DNA of 61,391 nt, from positions 1 through 61,391 of the forward strand of contig JALSJE010000074.1 of the NCBI GenBank assembly GCA_026989495.1. Direction: 5' to 3'. Made by a program: the position numbers and the translations under genes. A model generated the notes under the pieces. The model had not been told where the DNA came from and made no database searches. It saw only the letters and a program-made list of their open reading frames with translations. This document shows positions 37,108-48,457 of the stretch, in pieces. The stretch is from Gammaproteobacteria bacterium (lineage in GTDB: Bacteria > Pseudomonadota > Gammaproteobacteria > S144-34). Every line of letters begins with the position of its first letter. Positions within the stretch are counted from its first letter, which is position 1.

Positions 37108-39792
37108 ATGCCCACCGGCGCCCCAGCTCCCGCCGCGGAGCCGCTGCCCTCGCCCCTGCCTGAGCTGGAGGCCCGGCTCCGGGAGGGCGCCGGGGAGGCC
37201 GAGGCTGCGCGCGCGGCGCTCGCGGCCATGGACGCGCAGCTCCGCCGCGCCTTCGAGGCAGGCGTTCCCGCCCCGGAGCTGGTCCACGGCCGCGCGCGCC
37301 AGATGGACGCGCTCCTGCGGGCCCTGTGGCGTCGGCGCCTGGCGGCGGCCGGCGCGCGGCTCGCCCTCGTCGCCGTGGGCGGCTACGGGCGCGGCGAGCT
37401 GCTGCCGCGCTCGGACGTGGATCTCATGATCCTCGTGCCCGAGGAGGCGCCGACAGAGGCCTGGCGCGAAGCGGTCGAGGGCTTCTGGACACTGCTGTGG
37501 GACCTGCGGCTCGACGTGGGCCACAGCGTGCGCACCGTGGCCGAGTGCGTGGCCGAGGCGCGGCGCGACATCACCGTGGCCACCAACCTCATGGAGGCCC
37601 GCGTGCTCGCCGGCGATCCCGCCCTCTACCGCGCCATGCGCGCGGCCACCGGCCCGGACCGCGTCTGGTCCAGCGACGAGTTCTTCGCCGCCAAGCGCCG
37701 CGAGCAGGAGGCGCGCCATCGCCGCTTCCACGACACCGCCTACAACCTGGAGCCCAACATCAAGGAGGGACCGGGCGGGCTGCGCGACATCCAGATGATC
37801 GGTTGGGTCGCCAAACGCCACTACGGGGCCGAGAGCCTGCACGAGCTGGTGGACCACGGCTTCCTCACCGAGTCCGAGCACCGCGAGCTGCTCGAGGGCC
37901 AGGCCCTGCTGTGGCGCATCCGCGTGGGCCTGCACCTGCTCACGGGCCGGCGCGAGGACCGGCTGCTGTTCGACCATCAGCCCGAGCTCGCGCGCCGCTT
38001 CGGCTATCGCGACGACGACGCCAACCTCGCCGTCGAGCAGTTCATGAAGCGCTACTACCGTACGGTGCAGACCCTTTCGCGCCTCAACGAGATGCTGCTC
38101 CAGCATTTCGAGGAGGAGATCCTGCACCGGGGCGAGCCGGGCCCGGCCACGCCGCTCAACCGCCGCTTCCAGGTGCGTCGTGGCTTCATCGAGGTGCGCG
38201 ACCAGGGGGTCTTCCGGCGCCACCCCTTCGCGCTCCTCGAGATCTTCCTGCTGCTGGCGCAGCACCCGAAGCTGGCCGGCGTGCGCGCCTCCACCATCCG
38301 CCTGATCCGCGAGCACCGCCATCTCATCGACACGCGCTTCCGCGCGGATCTTCGCGCGCGCAGCCTCTTCATGGAGCTGCTGCGCCAGCCGCGCGGCATC
38401 ACGCACGAGCTGCGGCGCATGCACCGCTACGGTGTGCTGGGGGCCTACCTGCCGGTCTTCGGCCAGATCGAGGGCCAGATGCAGTACGACCTGTTCCACG
38501 TCTACACCGTGGACGAGCACACGCTGTTCGTGGTGCGCAACCTGCGCCGCTTCGCGCTCCCCGAGCACGCCCACGAGTTCCCGCTGTGCAGCGAGGTCTT
38601 CCAGCGCCTGCCCAAGCCGGAGCTGCTCTACATCGCCGGTCTCTTCCACGACCTCGCCAAGGGCCGCGGCGGCGACCATTCGGTGCTGGGGGCGCGCGAC
38701 GCCGAGGCCTTCTGCCGCGACCACGGCCTGAGCGACTACGACACGCACCTCGTCGCCTGGCTCGTGCGCCACCACCTCTCCATGTCGCTCACGGCCCAGC
38801 GCGAGGACCTGAGCGACCCCGAGGCCATCAACCGCTTCGCACGGCTCGTGGGCGACCAGGTGCGCCTCGACTATCTCTACCTGCTCACCGTGGCCGACAT
38901 CCGCGCCACCAACCCCTCCCTGTGGAACTCGTGGCGCGACGCCCTGCTCGCCGAGCTCTACCACCTGACGCGCCGCGCCCTGCGGCGCGGGCTGGAGCAG
39001 CCCATGGACAAGGAGGAGCGCATCCGTGAGGTGCGCACCGAGGCCAGGCGCCTGCTGCGGGCCGAGGGGCTGGCGCCCGAGGTGATCGAGCGGGTGTGGG
39101 CCGATTTCGACGAGGACTACTTCCTGCGTTACCAGCCGGCCGAGATCGCCTGGCACACCGCCGCCATCGCACGCGCCGAGCGCCTGCCGCTGGTGCTGGT
39201 GCGCCGCGCCGGCCCCCGCGGCACCACCGAGATCTTCGTCTACGGCGCGGGCGAGGGACACGCCTTCGCCGCCACCACCGCCCTGCTCGACCAGATGGGG
39301 CTGACCATCGTCGATGCGCGCATCATCTCCTCGCGCAGCGGCCGTACCCTCGACACCTACCTCGTGCTCGAGCGCGAGGGCATGCCCATCGCCGACGACT
39401 GGCGCGCGGAGGAGATCCGCGCAGCGCTCGAGCGGCTGCTCGCCACGGGTGCGCCGGTGCCGCGCGTGACGCGCAGGCTGCCGCGCACCCACCGCCACTT
39501 CCGCACCCCCACGCAGGTCGCCTTCTCCGAGGACGAGCGCAACCGCCGCACGGTGGTGGAGCTCATCACCGCCGACCGCCCGGGGCTGCTCTCGCGCGTG
39601 GCCCGGGCCTTCGCCGAGTGCGGGGTGCGGCTGCAGAACGCGCGTATCGCCACCGTGGGCGCGCGCGCCGAGGACGTCTTCTTCGTCACGGACACGCGCA
39701 ACGAGCCCCTGCGCGACAGGACGCTGCTCGAACGGCTGCGCGAGCGCCTGGTGGCGTACCTGGAGGAAGACGGGGCGGAAAAGGCGCGCTAG
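37108..39792 (+). CDS. glnD: Bifunctional uridylyltransferase/uridylyl-removing enzyme GlnD
   Basis: Senses glutamine and modifies or demodifies PII proteins, setting nitrogen control of glutamine synthetase and NtrB. The 894 residues (890 in E. coli) have a nucleotidyltransferase motif near residue 92 (VGGYGRGELLPRSDVDLMIL) and KEGPGGLRDIQMIGW. An HD phosphohydrolase domain follows (LFHDLAKGRGGDHS) around residue 510, then two ACT domains (TEIFVYGAGEGHAF and VELITADRPGLLSRV) in the last 190 residues. Its TAG stop overlaps the stop of the convergent VOC gene within one CTAG. Confidence 0.99.
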   Translation: MPTGAPAPAAEPLPSPLPELEARLREGAGEAEAARAALAAMDAQLRRAFEAGVPAPELVHGRARQMDALLRALWRRRLAAAGARLALVAVGGYGRGELLPRSDVDLMILVPEEAPTEAWREAVEGFWTLLWDLRLDVGHSVRTVAECVAEARRDITVATNLMEARVLAGDPALYRAMRAATGPDRVWSSDEFFAAKRREQEARHRRFHDTAYNLEPNIKEGPGGLRDIQMIGWVAKRHYGAESLHELVDHGFLTESEHRELLEGQALLWRIRVGLHLLTGRREDRLLFDHQPELARRFGYRDDDANLAVEQFMKRYYRTVQTLSRLNEMLLQHFEEEILHRGEPGPATPLNRRFQVRRGFIEVRDQGVFRRHPFALLEIFLLLAQHPKLAGVRASTIRLIREHRHLIDTRFRADLRARSLFMELLRQPRGITHELRRMHRYGVLGAYLPVFGQIEGQMQYDLFHVYTVDEHTLFVVRNLRRFALPEHAHEFPLCSEVFQRLPKPELLYIAGLFHDLAKGRGGDHSVLGARDAEAFCRDHGLSDYDTHLVAWLVRHHLSMSLTAQREDLSDPEAINRFARLVGDQVRLDYLYLLTVADIRATNPSLWNSWRDALLAELYHLTRRALRRGLEQPMDKEERIREVRTEARRLLRAEGLAPEVIERVWADFDEDYFLRYQPAEIAWHTAAIARAERLPLVLVRRAGPRGTTEIFVYGAGEGHAFAATTALLDQMGLTIVDARIISSRSGRTLDTYLVLEREGMPIADDWRAEEIRAALERLLATGAPVPRVTRRLPRTHRHFRTPTQVAFSEDERNRRTVVELITADRPGLLSRVARAFAECGVRLQNARIATVGARAEDVFFVTDTRNEPLRDRTLLERLRERLVAYLEEDGAEKAR

Positions 39793-40160
39793 GCGGGACC
39801 CTCGATCAGCTCGAGGCCGTTGCCGTCGGGATCGCGGCAGAAGAGCGCGCGCCGCCCCGAGCGGCTGCGGGTGAAGGCCACACCCGCCGCCGCCAGGCGT
39901 GCCGCCCAGGCGTCGAGGTCGTCCACCCACAGCGCCAGGTGCCGGTCGCGGCCCACGTGCGTGGGCCTTCCCGTGACGGGATCCGGGTTGGGCTGCTCGA
40001 TCAGATGCAGCTGCTGGCCGCCGCCCAGGTCGAGCCACGCCCCGGGATAGCCCAGGTCCGGCCGGGGGAGCGGCGCCAGCCCCACCAGGTCGCGCCAGAA
40101 GGCCAGCGACCGTGCGGTGTCCGCCACCAGGAGGCTCACGTGGTGCAGCCGCGCGCTCAC
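39789..40160 (-). CDS. VOC (glyoxalase/bleomycin resistance) family protein
   Basis: Small vicinal-oxygen-chelate fold protein of 123 residues with paired beta-alpha-beta halves. HHVSLLVADTARSLAFWRDLVGL holds the first metal histidine, RHLALWVDDLDAW the second, and DPDGNGLELIEGP the C-terminal glutamate. The substrate is unknown; relatives are lyases, dioxygenases or drug-binding proteins. GTG 40160 overlaps the EamA gene stop (GTGA), so it is the downstream cistron of that transporter. The track ORF of 735 residues is a frame artefact. Its stop interlocks with glnD (CTAG). Confidence 0.85.
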   Translation of the reverse strand: MSARLHHVSLLVADTARSLAFWRDLVGLAPLPRPDLGYPGAWLDLGGGQQLHLIEQPNPDPVTGRPTHVGRDRHLALWVDDLDAWAARLAAAGVAFTRSRSGRRALFCRDPDGNGLELIEGPA

Positions 40161-41056
40161 CCGCGCGCCTCCCGCGCCATCGCGGCGCCGCCGGCCTCGC
40201 CGCGGGCCGCCACCAGGGCGGCCGCCACGATGAGCGCCCCGCCCAGCCACTCCCGCAGGGCCACCCCCTCGTGGGCGAGCCAGGCGGCGGAGACCGCCCC
40301 CGCCACCAGCTCGAACAGCAGGATCACCGCCGAGCGGTGCACCGGCATGCGCTCCACGCCGTACTGCACCGCCAGCGTCATCGTCGTGAGCCCGACAAGC
40401 CCCAGCGCCACCGCACCCGCCCATGCCGCGGCATCGGCGGCCGGGACGTCCGTGCCCGGCCACGCCGCCGCCAGCCCCGCCAGCCCCGCCACGCCCGCCC
40501 AGGTCAGCACCGCCTTCGCGCCCAGCGGCACCGTGGCCAGCCCGCGCACGCACACGTTCGCCGCGGCGAAGGCGAGCCCCGCACTCAGGGCGAGCCAGTC
40601 CGCCCGTCCCGCCGGCAGCGGCATCCCGGCAGCCGGCTCCCACAGCATCACCACAGCGCCGGCGAGCGCGGCGGCCACCATCGCCACCCCGCGCGCGCCC
40701 GGCCGCTCGCCGAGGAAGAGCCAGCCGAGGAGCGCGGCCCAGGCCGGCGCCAGGTAGAACAGGAGCAGCACCCGCACCACCGTGCCCTCCAGCATGGCGA
40801 GCACGAAGGCGAGGTTGCACCAGCCCGCGGTGAGCGCCAGCGCCGCCGCCCCCCAGGCGTTCCTGGCCACCGCGCGCCAGCCGCGCGCGAGCGGCAGCCC
40901 CGCGAGCAAGGCCGCGGCGTAGCTGACGAACGTGATCCACACGCCGCCCAGGCCCGCCGCCTCCAGCAGGCGCAGCGGGTACCAGACCACACCCCACAGG
41001 GTGGCCCCGTAGAGCAGCGCCGCCACCGCGGCGACGGGAGCGGGTTCCTTGCGCAT
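40157..41056 (-). CDS. EamA/DMT family transporter
   Basis: Inner-membrane drug/metabolite transporter superfamily protein of 299 residues with about ten hydrophobic segments in two EamA repeats. Marks include LEGTVVRVLLLFYLAPAWAALLGWLFLGER at the end of the first repeat and a matching AVILLFELVAGAVSAAWLAHE in the second. The substrate cannot be read from sequence; many members export amino acids or metabolites. ATG 41056 is chosen; the longer track start would overlap dapC. It is divergent from dapC across 52 bp and followed by the coupled VOC gene. Confidence 0.88.
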   Translation of the reverse strand: MRKEPAPVAAVAALLYGATLWGVVWYPLRLLEAAGLGGVWITFVSYAAALLAGLPLARGWRAVARNAWGAAALALTAGWCNLAFVLAMLEGTVVRVLLLFYLAPAWAALLGWLFLGERPGARGVAMVAAALAGAVVMLWEPAAGMPLPAGRADWLALSAGLAFAAANVCVRGLATVPLGAKAVLTWAGVAGLAGLAAAWPGTDVPAADAAAWAGAVALGLVGLTTMTLAVQYGVERMPVHRSAVILLFELVAGAVSAAWLAHEGVALREWLGGALIVAAALVAARGEAGGAAMAREARG

Positions 41057-41065
41057 GGCAGCGAG

Positions 41066-41071
41066 TATACT
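41066..41071 (+). promoter_or_regulatory. Candidate -10 box of dapC
   Basis: TATACT lies 38 bases before the dapC ATG in the 52 bp divergent gap with the EamA gene. No convincing -35 box stands 16-18 bp upstream, so strength is uncertain. Confidence 0.35.
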
Positions 41072-41108
41072 GGGCGCCCCTCGTGTCACAGCGCGCCGAG
41101 CCCAGCCC

Positions 41109-42308
41109 ATGAACCCGGACCTGGAGCGCCTGCACCCCTACCCCTTCGAGCGTCTCGCCGCTCTCAAGGCCGGCGTGGCGCCACCGGCGGGGCTCGACCC
41201 CATCCTGCTCTCGGTGGGCGAGCCCCGCCATCCCACCCCGGCCTTCATCGCCGAGGCGGTGATCGAGCACCTGCACGGGCTCGCACGCTATCCCCTCACC
41301 CGCGGGGACGCCGACCTGCGCGCGGCCATCGCCGTGTGGCTCGTCCGCCGCCACGGCCTGCCGGCGGAGAGTGTGGACCCGGAGCGGCACGTGCTGCCGG
41401 TCAACGGCACGCGCGAGGCGCTCTTCGCCGTCGCCCAGGCCCTGGTGGACCGGACCGCGCGACCGCTCGTGATGATGCCCAACCCCTTCTACCAGATCTA
41501 CGAGGGCGCGGCCCTGCTCGCCGGTGCCGAGCCGCGCTACCTGAGCACCACCGCCGAGGGCGGCTGGCTCCCGGACCTCGACGCCGTGCCCGCGCGCGAA
41601 TGGATGCGCTGCCAGCTCGTCTACGTGTGCTCGCCGGGCAACCCCACCGGGCGCGTGGCCCCCGCGGACTGGTGGGCGCGGCTGCTCGCGCTCGCGGAGC
41701 GCCACGGCTTCGCCATCGTCTCCGACGAGTGCTACTCCGAGATCTACCTGGACGAGGCGCGACCGCCCCTGGGCCTGCTCGCCGCCGCGTACGCCAGCGG
41801 GCGCACGGGCTTCGAGGGCTGTCTCGTGATGAACAGCCTCTCCAAGCGCTCCAACGCCCCGGGCCTGCGCTCCGGCTTCGTCGCGGGGGATGCGCGCCTC
41901 GTCGCCGCCTTCCTGCGCTACCGCACCTACCACGGCTGCGCCATGCCGCCGCCCGCGCAGGCGGCGAGCATCGCCGCCTGGCGCGACGAGGCGCACGTGC
42001 GCGAGAACCGCCGCCGCTACCGCGAGAGCTTCGAGGCGGTGCTGCCCATCCTCGACGGCGTGCTCGAGGACGTGCGCGCCCCCGAGGGGGGCTTCTACCT
42101 CTGGCCGCGCACCCCCATCCCCGACACGGAGTTCGCGCGCGGGCTCTACGCGGCACAGAACGTGACCGTGCTGCCCGGCAGCTTCCTCTCGCGCGCGGAC
42201 GGCGGCTTCGACCCCGGCGCCGGCCGCGTGCGCATCGCGCTCGTCGGCGGCGCCGAGGAGTGCGCGGAGGCCGCCCGCCGCATCCGCGCCTACGTCGAGT
42301 CGCTCTGA
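41109..42308 (+). CDS. dapC: N-succinyldiaminopimelate aminotransferase
   Basis: PLP enzyme that aminates N-succinyl-2-amino-6-ketopimelate in lysine and peptidoglycan precursor synthesis. The 399 residues match DapC-type class I aminotransferases: NPDLERLHPYPFERL start, SVGEPRHPTPAFI, PVNGTREALF, and the PLP lysine in NSLSKRSNAPGLRSGF. The nearby dapD and dapE, which act just before and after it, support this over other aminotransferases of the fold. ATG 41109 is used; the track start lies inside the divergent gene. Confidence 0.93.
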   Translation: MNPDLERLHPYPFERLAALKAGVAPPAGLDPILLSVGEPRHPTPAFIAEAVIEHLHGLARYPLTRGDADLRAAIAVWLVRRHGLPAESVDPERHVLPVNGTREALFAVAQALVDRTARPLVMMPNPFYQIYEGAALLAGAEPRYLSTTAEGGWLPDLDAVPAREWMRCQLVYVCSPGNPTGRVAPADWWARLLALAERHGFAIVSDECYSEIYLDEARPPLGLLAAAYASGRTGFEGCLVMNSLSKRSNAPGLRSGFVAGDARLVAAFLRYRTYHGCAMPPPAQAASIAAWRDEAHVRENRRRYRESFEAVLPILDGVLEDVRAPEGGFYLWPRTPIPDTEFARGLYAAQNVTVLPGSFLSRADGGFDPGAGRVRIALVGGAEECAEAARRIRAYVESL

Positions 42309-42320
42309 GCCCCCTGGGAC

Positions 42321-42800
42321 TCAGCCGCCCACCATGCGCCAGCTTCCGTCGGGCTGCCGGCAGGCGGTGCCGGAGACCGTCTCGGGGCGGCCGTCGATCT
42401 CGGCGCGCATCCTGAACTCGCGGCACGGCCCCTCGGCGCTCCGGTAGGTGCGGGTGGGGGTGACCTCGTAGTAGGCGCCGGTGTCCGGGTTGCGCCAGCG
42501 CGAGGTCTGGCCCGTGCGGTTGTGCTCCAGGGCGTGGGCCGTGCGGCGGCGGTCGGCCTCGTCCATGTGACGCCCGATGGCGCCCCCGATCATGGCGCCG
42601 ACGAGGGTGCCGGCGATGATGGCCGCCGTGCGCCCGTGGCCCTTGCCCACCTGGGCCCCGAGCACACCGCCCACCACACCGCCCACCACCGTGCCGGTCT
42701 GCTCGCGCGTCGGGTTGCAGCCGGCCAGCGCCGTGGCCCCCGCGAGCGCCAGCGCCATCAGGACCGCCGTCGGCCGCTTGCCGCGTCTGTGACGGTTCAT
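42321..42800 (-). CDS. Glycine-zipper 2TM lipoprotein (RT0821/Lpp0805 type)
   Basis: Predicted outer-membrane lipoprotein of 159 residues related to 17 kDa surface antigens. The signal ends in lipobox ALAGC at about 28. A glycine-zipper segment follows (TVVGGVVGGVLGAQVGKG and IIAGTLVGAMIGGAIG), able to form a membrane hairpin. The C-terminal domain has a Trp/Tyr-rich sequence (WRNPDTGAYYEVTPTRTY) and two cysteines (CREF, CRQPDG). Function is not established. It lies between dapC and dapD on the opposite strand, ending 12 bp from the dapC stop. Confidence 0.85.
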   Translation of the reverse strand: MNRHRRGKRPTAVLMALALAGATALAGCNPTREQTGTVVGGVVGGVLGAQVGKGHGRTAAIIAGTLVGAMIGGAIGRHMDEADRRRTAHALEHNRTGQTSRWRNPDTGAYYEVTPTRTYRSAEGPCREFRMRAEIDGRPETVSGTACRQPDGSWRMVGG

Positions 42801-42854
42801 GGTCGTTCGCCTCCTCGTTCCTCTGGTCCGGAAGCCCCCGGATCCCCTGCGCCC

Positions 42855-42915
42855 ATTCTACGCCCGCGGGCCGCACCGGGCGGCCCTGCGGCGCCGCGGC
42901 GCTTCCGGGTAGAAT
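42855..42915. promoter_or_regulatory. Divergent -10 boxes, glycine-zipper gene and dapD
   Basis: TAGAAT occurs twice in the 157 bp divergent gap: at 42910-42915 on the plus strand, 42 bases before dapD, and at 42860-42855 on the minus strand, 54 bases before the lipoprotein gene. Both are 5 of 6 to the sigma70 consensus; no clear -35 boxes are seen. Confidence 0.45.
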
Positions 42916-42957
42916 GGCTCCTTCGGCCGAGACCAGGCGACGGAGGAACCGGCATCC

Positions 42958-45579
<2,622 letters not shown>

Positions 45580-45581
45580 GT

Positions 45582-45789
45582 GGAAGGCCTGAAAAATCTC
45601 GAAAACTCTGTCGGTTGGTCTGAAAAATCTCGATTTTTCAGACCATCCCCGCGGCCAGGGACGGCCGCGGGACGGTCCATGCACAGGAAGTGCATGACGA
45701 TACGACGAAAAGTCGAAATGGGCCGCGAAGCGCCATCGCGCTGATCGATCCGCGCAGCGGATAGATCAGAGCTTCCATCAGAGTTTCCT
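45582..45789 (+). repeat. CPR element copy R3 with partial duplication of palindrome 1
   Basis: Starts next to the esterase stop with a broken first palindrome (GGAAGGCCTGAAAAATCTCG) and then a full one at 45616-45645 (arms TGGTCTGAAAAATC, loop TC). A GC hairpin follows at 45647-45672, then CATGCAC-AGGAA-GTGCATG at 45678-45696. The terminal hairpin at 45741-45769 has one mismatch (CTGATCGATCCG against CGGATAGATCAG), and GTTTCC closes it. It fills the first part of a 487 bp gene-free stretch. Confidence 0.88.
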
Positions 45790-45953
45790 GTCAACACTGA
45801 CCACCGGTCGAGGCGGGATGTGGGGAGCCCAGGCCCCGATTCCGAAACACCCTTGCGGCGCGCAGGGGCTCGATGCCCCGAGCGCCGCCGGGACGTGCGG
45901 CATGGAGGATCGACCCGTGGGCCTGTACGACTCCAGACGCAACTTCGGCTATG
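45790..45953. other. Unassigned spacer between R3 and tRNA-Ser flank
   Basis: No gene recognised; the short ORFs here (such as 45818-46042) overlap a tRNA trailer and have no family resemblance. Local hairpins are GGGGC-tcgat-GCCCC near 45865 and CTTCGGC-tatggcc-GCCGAAG at 45943-45963, which runs into the conserved block. Confidence 0.4.
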
Positions 45954-46066
45954 GCCGCCGAAGCTCGCCAGGCGCGAGCAGGCCTGCGCCAACGGCCCAC
46001 GCAATGGATGACACGCAAACGCCTCCGCTGCTAAGTCCCTGACCGCACGGGGACAAGGAGGGAATC
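45954..46066 (-). repeat. 113 bp tRNA-Ser 3' flank, copy A
   Basis: Lies directly 3' of tRNA-Ser(GGA) and aligns without gaps to 52327-52439, the same position 3' of tRNA-Ser(CGA), at about 89 of 113 positions by hand count. Conserved words include GCCGCCGAAG, AGGCGCGAGCAGG and ATGGATGACA. On the tRNA strand GCTCGC-gcctg-GCGAGC can form a hairpin. Confidence 0.7.
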
Positions 46067-46159
<93 letters not shown>

Positions 46160-46194
46160 GGGGATGGCGTGGGGCGGGACGCCCCGAGGCGCGA

Positions 46195-46200
46195 AGGATA
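46195..46200 (-). promoter_or_regulatory. Candidate -10 box for tRNA-Ser(GGA)
   Basis: TATCCT on the minus strand, about 36 bases before the mature 5' end, followed by a GC-rich run typical of stable RNA promoters. No clear -35 box. Confidence 0.35.
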
Positions 46201-46255
46201 AACCAGCCGCCACGCGTCCGCCAGGGAGCCCAGTCGCCCTGGCCCGGGCACCGGC

Positions 46256-46603
46256 TCAGGAGCCGCCGGGCTCTCCACGGCCGGGCACGGAGAACGGCAG
46301 CGGGAAGGGCATGACCTTGCCGCCCTCGCCGGGATCGGTGATCTTGGCCACGCCCTCCTTCTCCACCTCGTCGATGCGGACGACCGCATGCATGGGGACG
46401 TAGAAGCGCGCCACGCCCTCGAACTCGGCCTTGAGGCGCTCCTCGCCGGGGTCCACGACCACGTTCGAGCGCTCGCCGAAGACGAGATCGCCCACCTCCA
46501 CGAAGCCCATGATGCCGCTCTGGGCCACGCTGCGGGCATAGACCTCGTAGACCTTCCCGCGGCTGTGGAAGACGATGCGGTAGAGTCGCTGCTTGGTGGC
46601 CAT
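46256..46603 (-). CDS. DUF1820 family protein
   Basis: Conserved gammaproteobacterial protein of 115 residues and unknown function. The whole body follows the family pattern: YRIVFHSRGKVYEVYARSV, GFVEVGDLVFGERSNVVVDP, YVPMHAVVRIDEVEKEGVAKI. No signal peptide or membrane span; it is probably cytoplasmic. It starts 18 bases after the phosphoesterase stop, so it is likely co-transcribed, and precedes tRNA-Ser(GGA). Confidence 0.93.
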   Translation of the reverse strand: MATKQRLYRIVFHSRGKVYEVYARSVAQSGIMGFVEVGDLVFGERSNVVVDPGEERLKAEFEGVARFYVPMHAVVRIDEVEKEGVAKITDPGEGGKVMPFPLPFSVPGRGEPGGS

Positions 46604-46621
46604 GGCTCGCTCCGATGACGC

Positions 46622-47404
46622 CTACGATAGAGATGCGGCGGCGTCTTTCAACCCTTCCCCTAGCAATCCCCGTGCCGGGTCGAGCTCCACCACGAAGGCA
46701 GGATCCCAGCCCACGCCGGGGTCGGTGTCCCCGTAGCCGCGGGGGTTGCAGACCACCCGGGTGGGCCCGATCCGGTAGTCCAGGTGGTGGTGGATATGGC
46801 CGTGGATCCAGAGGACGGGGGCGTGGGCACGCATGAGGCCCTCCAGGTCGCTGGCGCAGGCGTAGCGGGCGGGCTTGTCGGGGCCCGGCCAGCTCGCGTA
46901 GCTCGGGGCATGATGGGTGACGACCACGGTGGGCCCGTCGAAGGGAACTGCCAGGGCCCGGGCCAGCCAGTCCCGTGCGGCGCGGTGCTCGGCCATGAGA
47001 TCGGCTGCCCGCAGGGGGCGGCCGCCGGCGCGGATGTGGCGGAAGTCGTTGAAGCGCGCCTCGGCGGTCTCCACCACGGCCGGATCACCGCCGCGGTAGT
47101 CGGCCCACAGGGTGCAGCCCAGAAAGCGCACCCCGCCGATGACGGCGGCCTCGCGCTCGAGGAGGCGCACGGGCGTGCCCGCGCAGGCGGCGCGCAGCCG
47201 CGCCGCCGTCCCGCCGAGCTCGCCGCCCCAGTGCTCGTGGTTGCCCGCGACGAAGACCACCGGCCGGCCCAGGCGCGCAAGCCAGCGCACACCCTCGAGA
47301 CCGTGGCCGATGTCGCCGGCGGCGACCACGAGGTCCGCGCAGGCCGGATCGAGCGCGCAGGGCGCCCGCTCCAGGTGCAGATCGGAGAAGACCAGAATCT
47401 TCAT
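46622..47404 (-). CDS. Calcineurin-like metallophosphoesterase
   Basis: Dinuclear metal phosphoesterase of 260 residues; nucleotide or phosphoester substrates are possible but not specified. All five motifs are present: FSDLHLE, VAAGDIGHG, VAGNHEHWG, VVTHHAPS and WIHGHIHHHLDY. ATG 47404 starts right at the first motif (MKILVFSDLHL); the 37-residue upstream extension in the track lacks homology and overlaps the promoter. A TACAAT -10 box lies about 38 bases upstream on the minus strand. Divergent from the AurF-like gene. Confidence 0.92.
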   Translation of the reverse strand: MKILVFSDLHLERAPCALDPACADLVVAAGDIGHGLEGVRWLARLGRPVVFVAGNHEHWGGELGGTAARLRAACAGTPVRLLEREAAVIGGVRFLGCTLWADYRGGDPAVVETAEARFNDFRHIRAGGRPLRAADLMAEHRAARDWLARALAVPFDGPTVVVTHHAPSYASWPGPDKPARYACASDLEGLMRAHAPVLWIHGHIHHHLDYRIGPTRVVCNPRGYGDTDPGVGWDPAFVVELDPARGLLGEGLKDAAASLS

Positions 47405-47440
47405 GCCGTAAAGGCGCCTCCAGGACGAAAACGGCCGCCT

Positions 47441-47479
47441 ATTGTAGCGTGGAGCCGCCGCGGGCTCCCGGGCTAGAAT
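47441..47479. promoter_or_regulatory. Divergent -10 boxes, phosphoesterase and AurF-like gene
   Basis: TACAAT on the minus strand (47446-47441) for the phosphoesterase and TAGAAT on the plus strand (47474-47479) for the oxygenase, each 5 of 6 to consensus, in a 101 bp gap. The -35 positions are poor. Confidence 0.45.
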
Positions 47480-47505
47480 GCGCCCGAACGGAGGAGAGGC
47501 CCTGC

Positions 47506-48381
47506 ATGCCGCCACCTGCCGGACACGGGGGCGGCGCGGCGCTGCTCGAGCAGCTCGCGCGCAACAGCACCCCCTACCACGACCCCCTGGCCCGCGTGGA
47601 CTGGGAGGCGCTCAGCCTGGACGCCTTCTGGCTCCCGCCGCGGGCGATCTCCCTCCACGGAGACCCCCGCTTCGAGGCCCTCCCCGAGGCGCAGCGGCGC
47701 GGCCTCTCCCAGCATGAGTTCGTGGGCTTCATCGCCGCGGGCCTGTGGCTCGAGGGGATCTTCATGGAGCGCATCGCGCGCGGGCTGCGCCGCCCGCCCC
47801 ACGACCTGGCGCGTACCGGCTACCTGCTGCACGAGCTGCGCGAGGAGTGCGGCCACAGCCTCATGTTCCTCGAGCTGATGCGCCGCTCGGGGCTCGGCCT
47901 GGTGGACGAACGCTACTGGCGCGCGCGCGCGCTCAACCTGCTCGCGCGGGTCGCGCCGGCGGACTCGGCCCTGTTCTGGGCCTGCGTGCTGATCGGCGAA
48001 GAGGTTCCGGACCGTCTCAACCGCTTCCTCCGCCGCCACCGCGGCGAGATCTGCCCCGCCATCGCCGACATCGCCACGGCGCACGCCATCGACGAGGCGC
48101 GCCATATCGCACACGCCCGCGAGGTGGTCGAGCGGCGCCTGGGCGCCATGCCCGTGTGGCGACGCCGGGCGCTGGTGCCGCTGCTGCAGCTTGCGCTGCG
48201 GCAGTTCGTGGGGCTGTTCTGCTATCCGGGCCCGGCGGTGTACGAGGCGGCCGGGCTGCGGCCGGGGCGGGTGTGGGCGGAGCGGGCCCGCGCCAATCCG
48301 GCGCGGCGCGCGTTCGTGGCGGAGCTGCTGGGGACGGCACTGCGAAGCCTGCGCCTGTTCGGCCTCGAGCTGCGGCCGTAG
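47506..48381 (+). CDS. AurF-like diiron oxygenase
   Basis: Predicted non-heme diiron protein of 291 residues related to p-aminobenzoate N-oxygenase AurF. The ligand pattern agrees with AurF by spacing: E114-x2-H117 (REECGHS), E166 (GEEVPDR), then H193-x3-E197-x2-H200 (HAIDEARH), with E83 in WLEGIF as the likely first ligand. AurF uses E101, E136, H139, E196, H223, E227, H230. GGAGAGG precedes ATG 47506. The C-terminal 60 residues are Arg-rich. The real substrate is unknown, and no biosynthetic cluster surrounds it; several bacterial homologues are orphan genes. Confidence 0.85.
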   Translation: MPPPAGHGGGAALLEQLARNSTPYHDPLARVDWEALSLDAFWLPPRAISLHGDPRFEALPEAQRRGLSQHEFVGFIAAGLWLEGIFMERIARGLRRPPHDLARTGYLLHELREECGHSLMFLELMRRSGLGLVDERYWRARALNLLARVAPADSALFWACVLIGEEVPDRLNRFLRRHRGEICPAIADIATAHAIDEARHIAHAREVVERRLGAMPVWRRRALVPLLQLALRQFVGLFCYPGPAVYEAAGLRPGRVWAERARANPARRAFVAELLGTALRSLRLFGLELRP

Positions 48382-48457
48382 GCGAAGCGGCAGGCTCCCT
48401 TCCCTTTCCCGCTATTCGCTGCTTTCCGCTCGCCGCTCGCCCGCCGCCCTTTTCCCG

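Noticed and set aside
36244-40038. 1264-residue minus-strand ORF antisense to map-glnD
   Set aside because: Long antisense ORFs are expected at this GC content. The translation is low-complexity Gly/His/Leu/Val without any domain, and it covers two certain genes.
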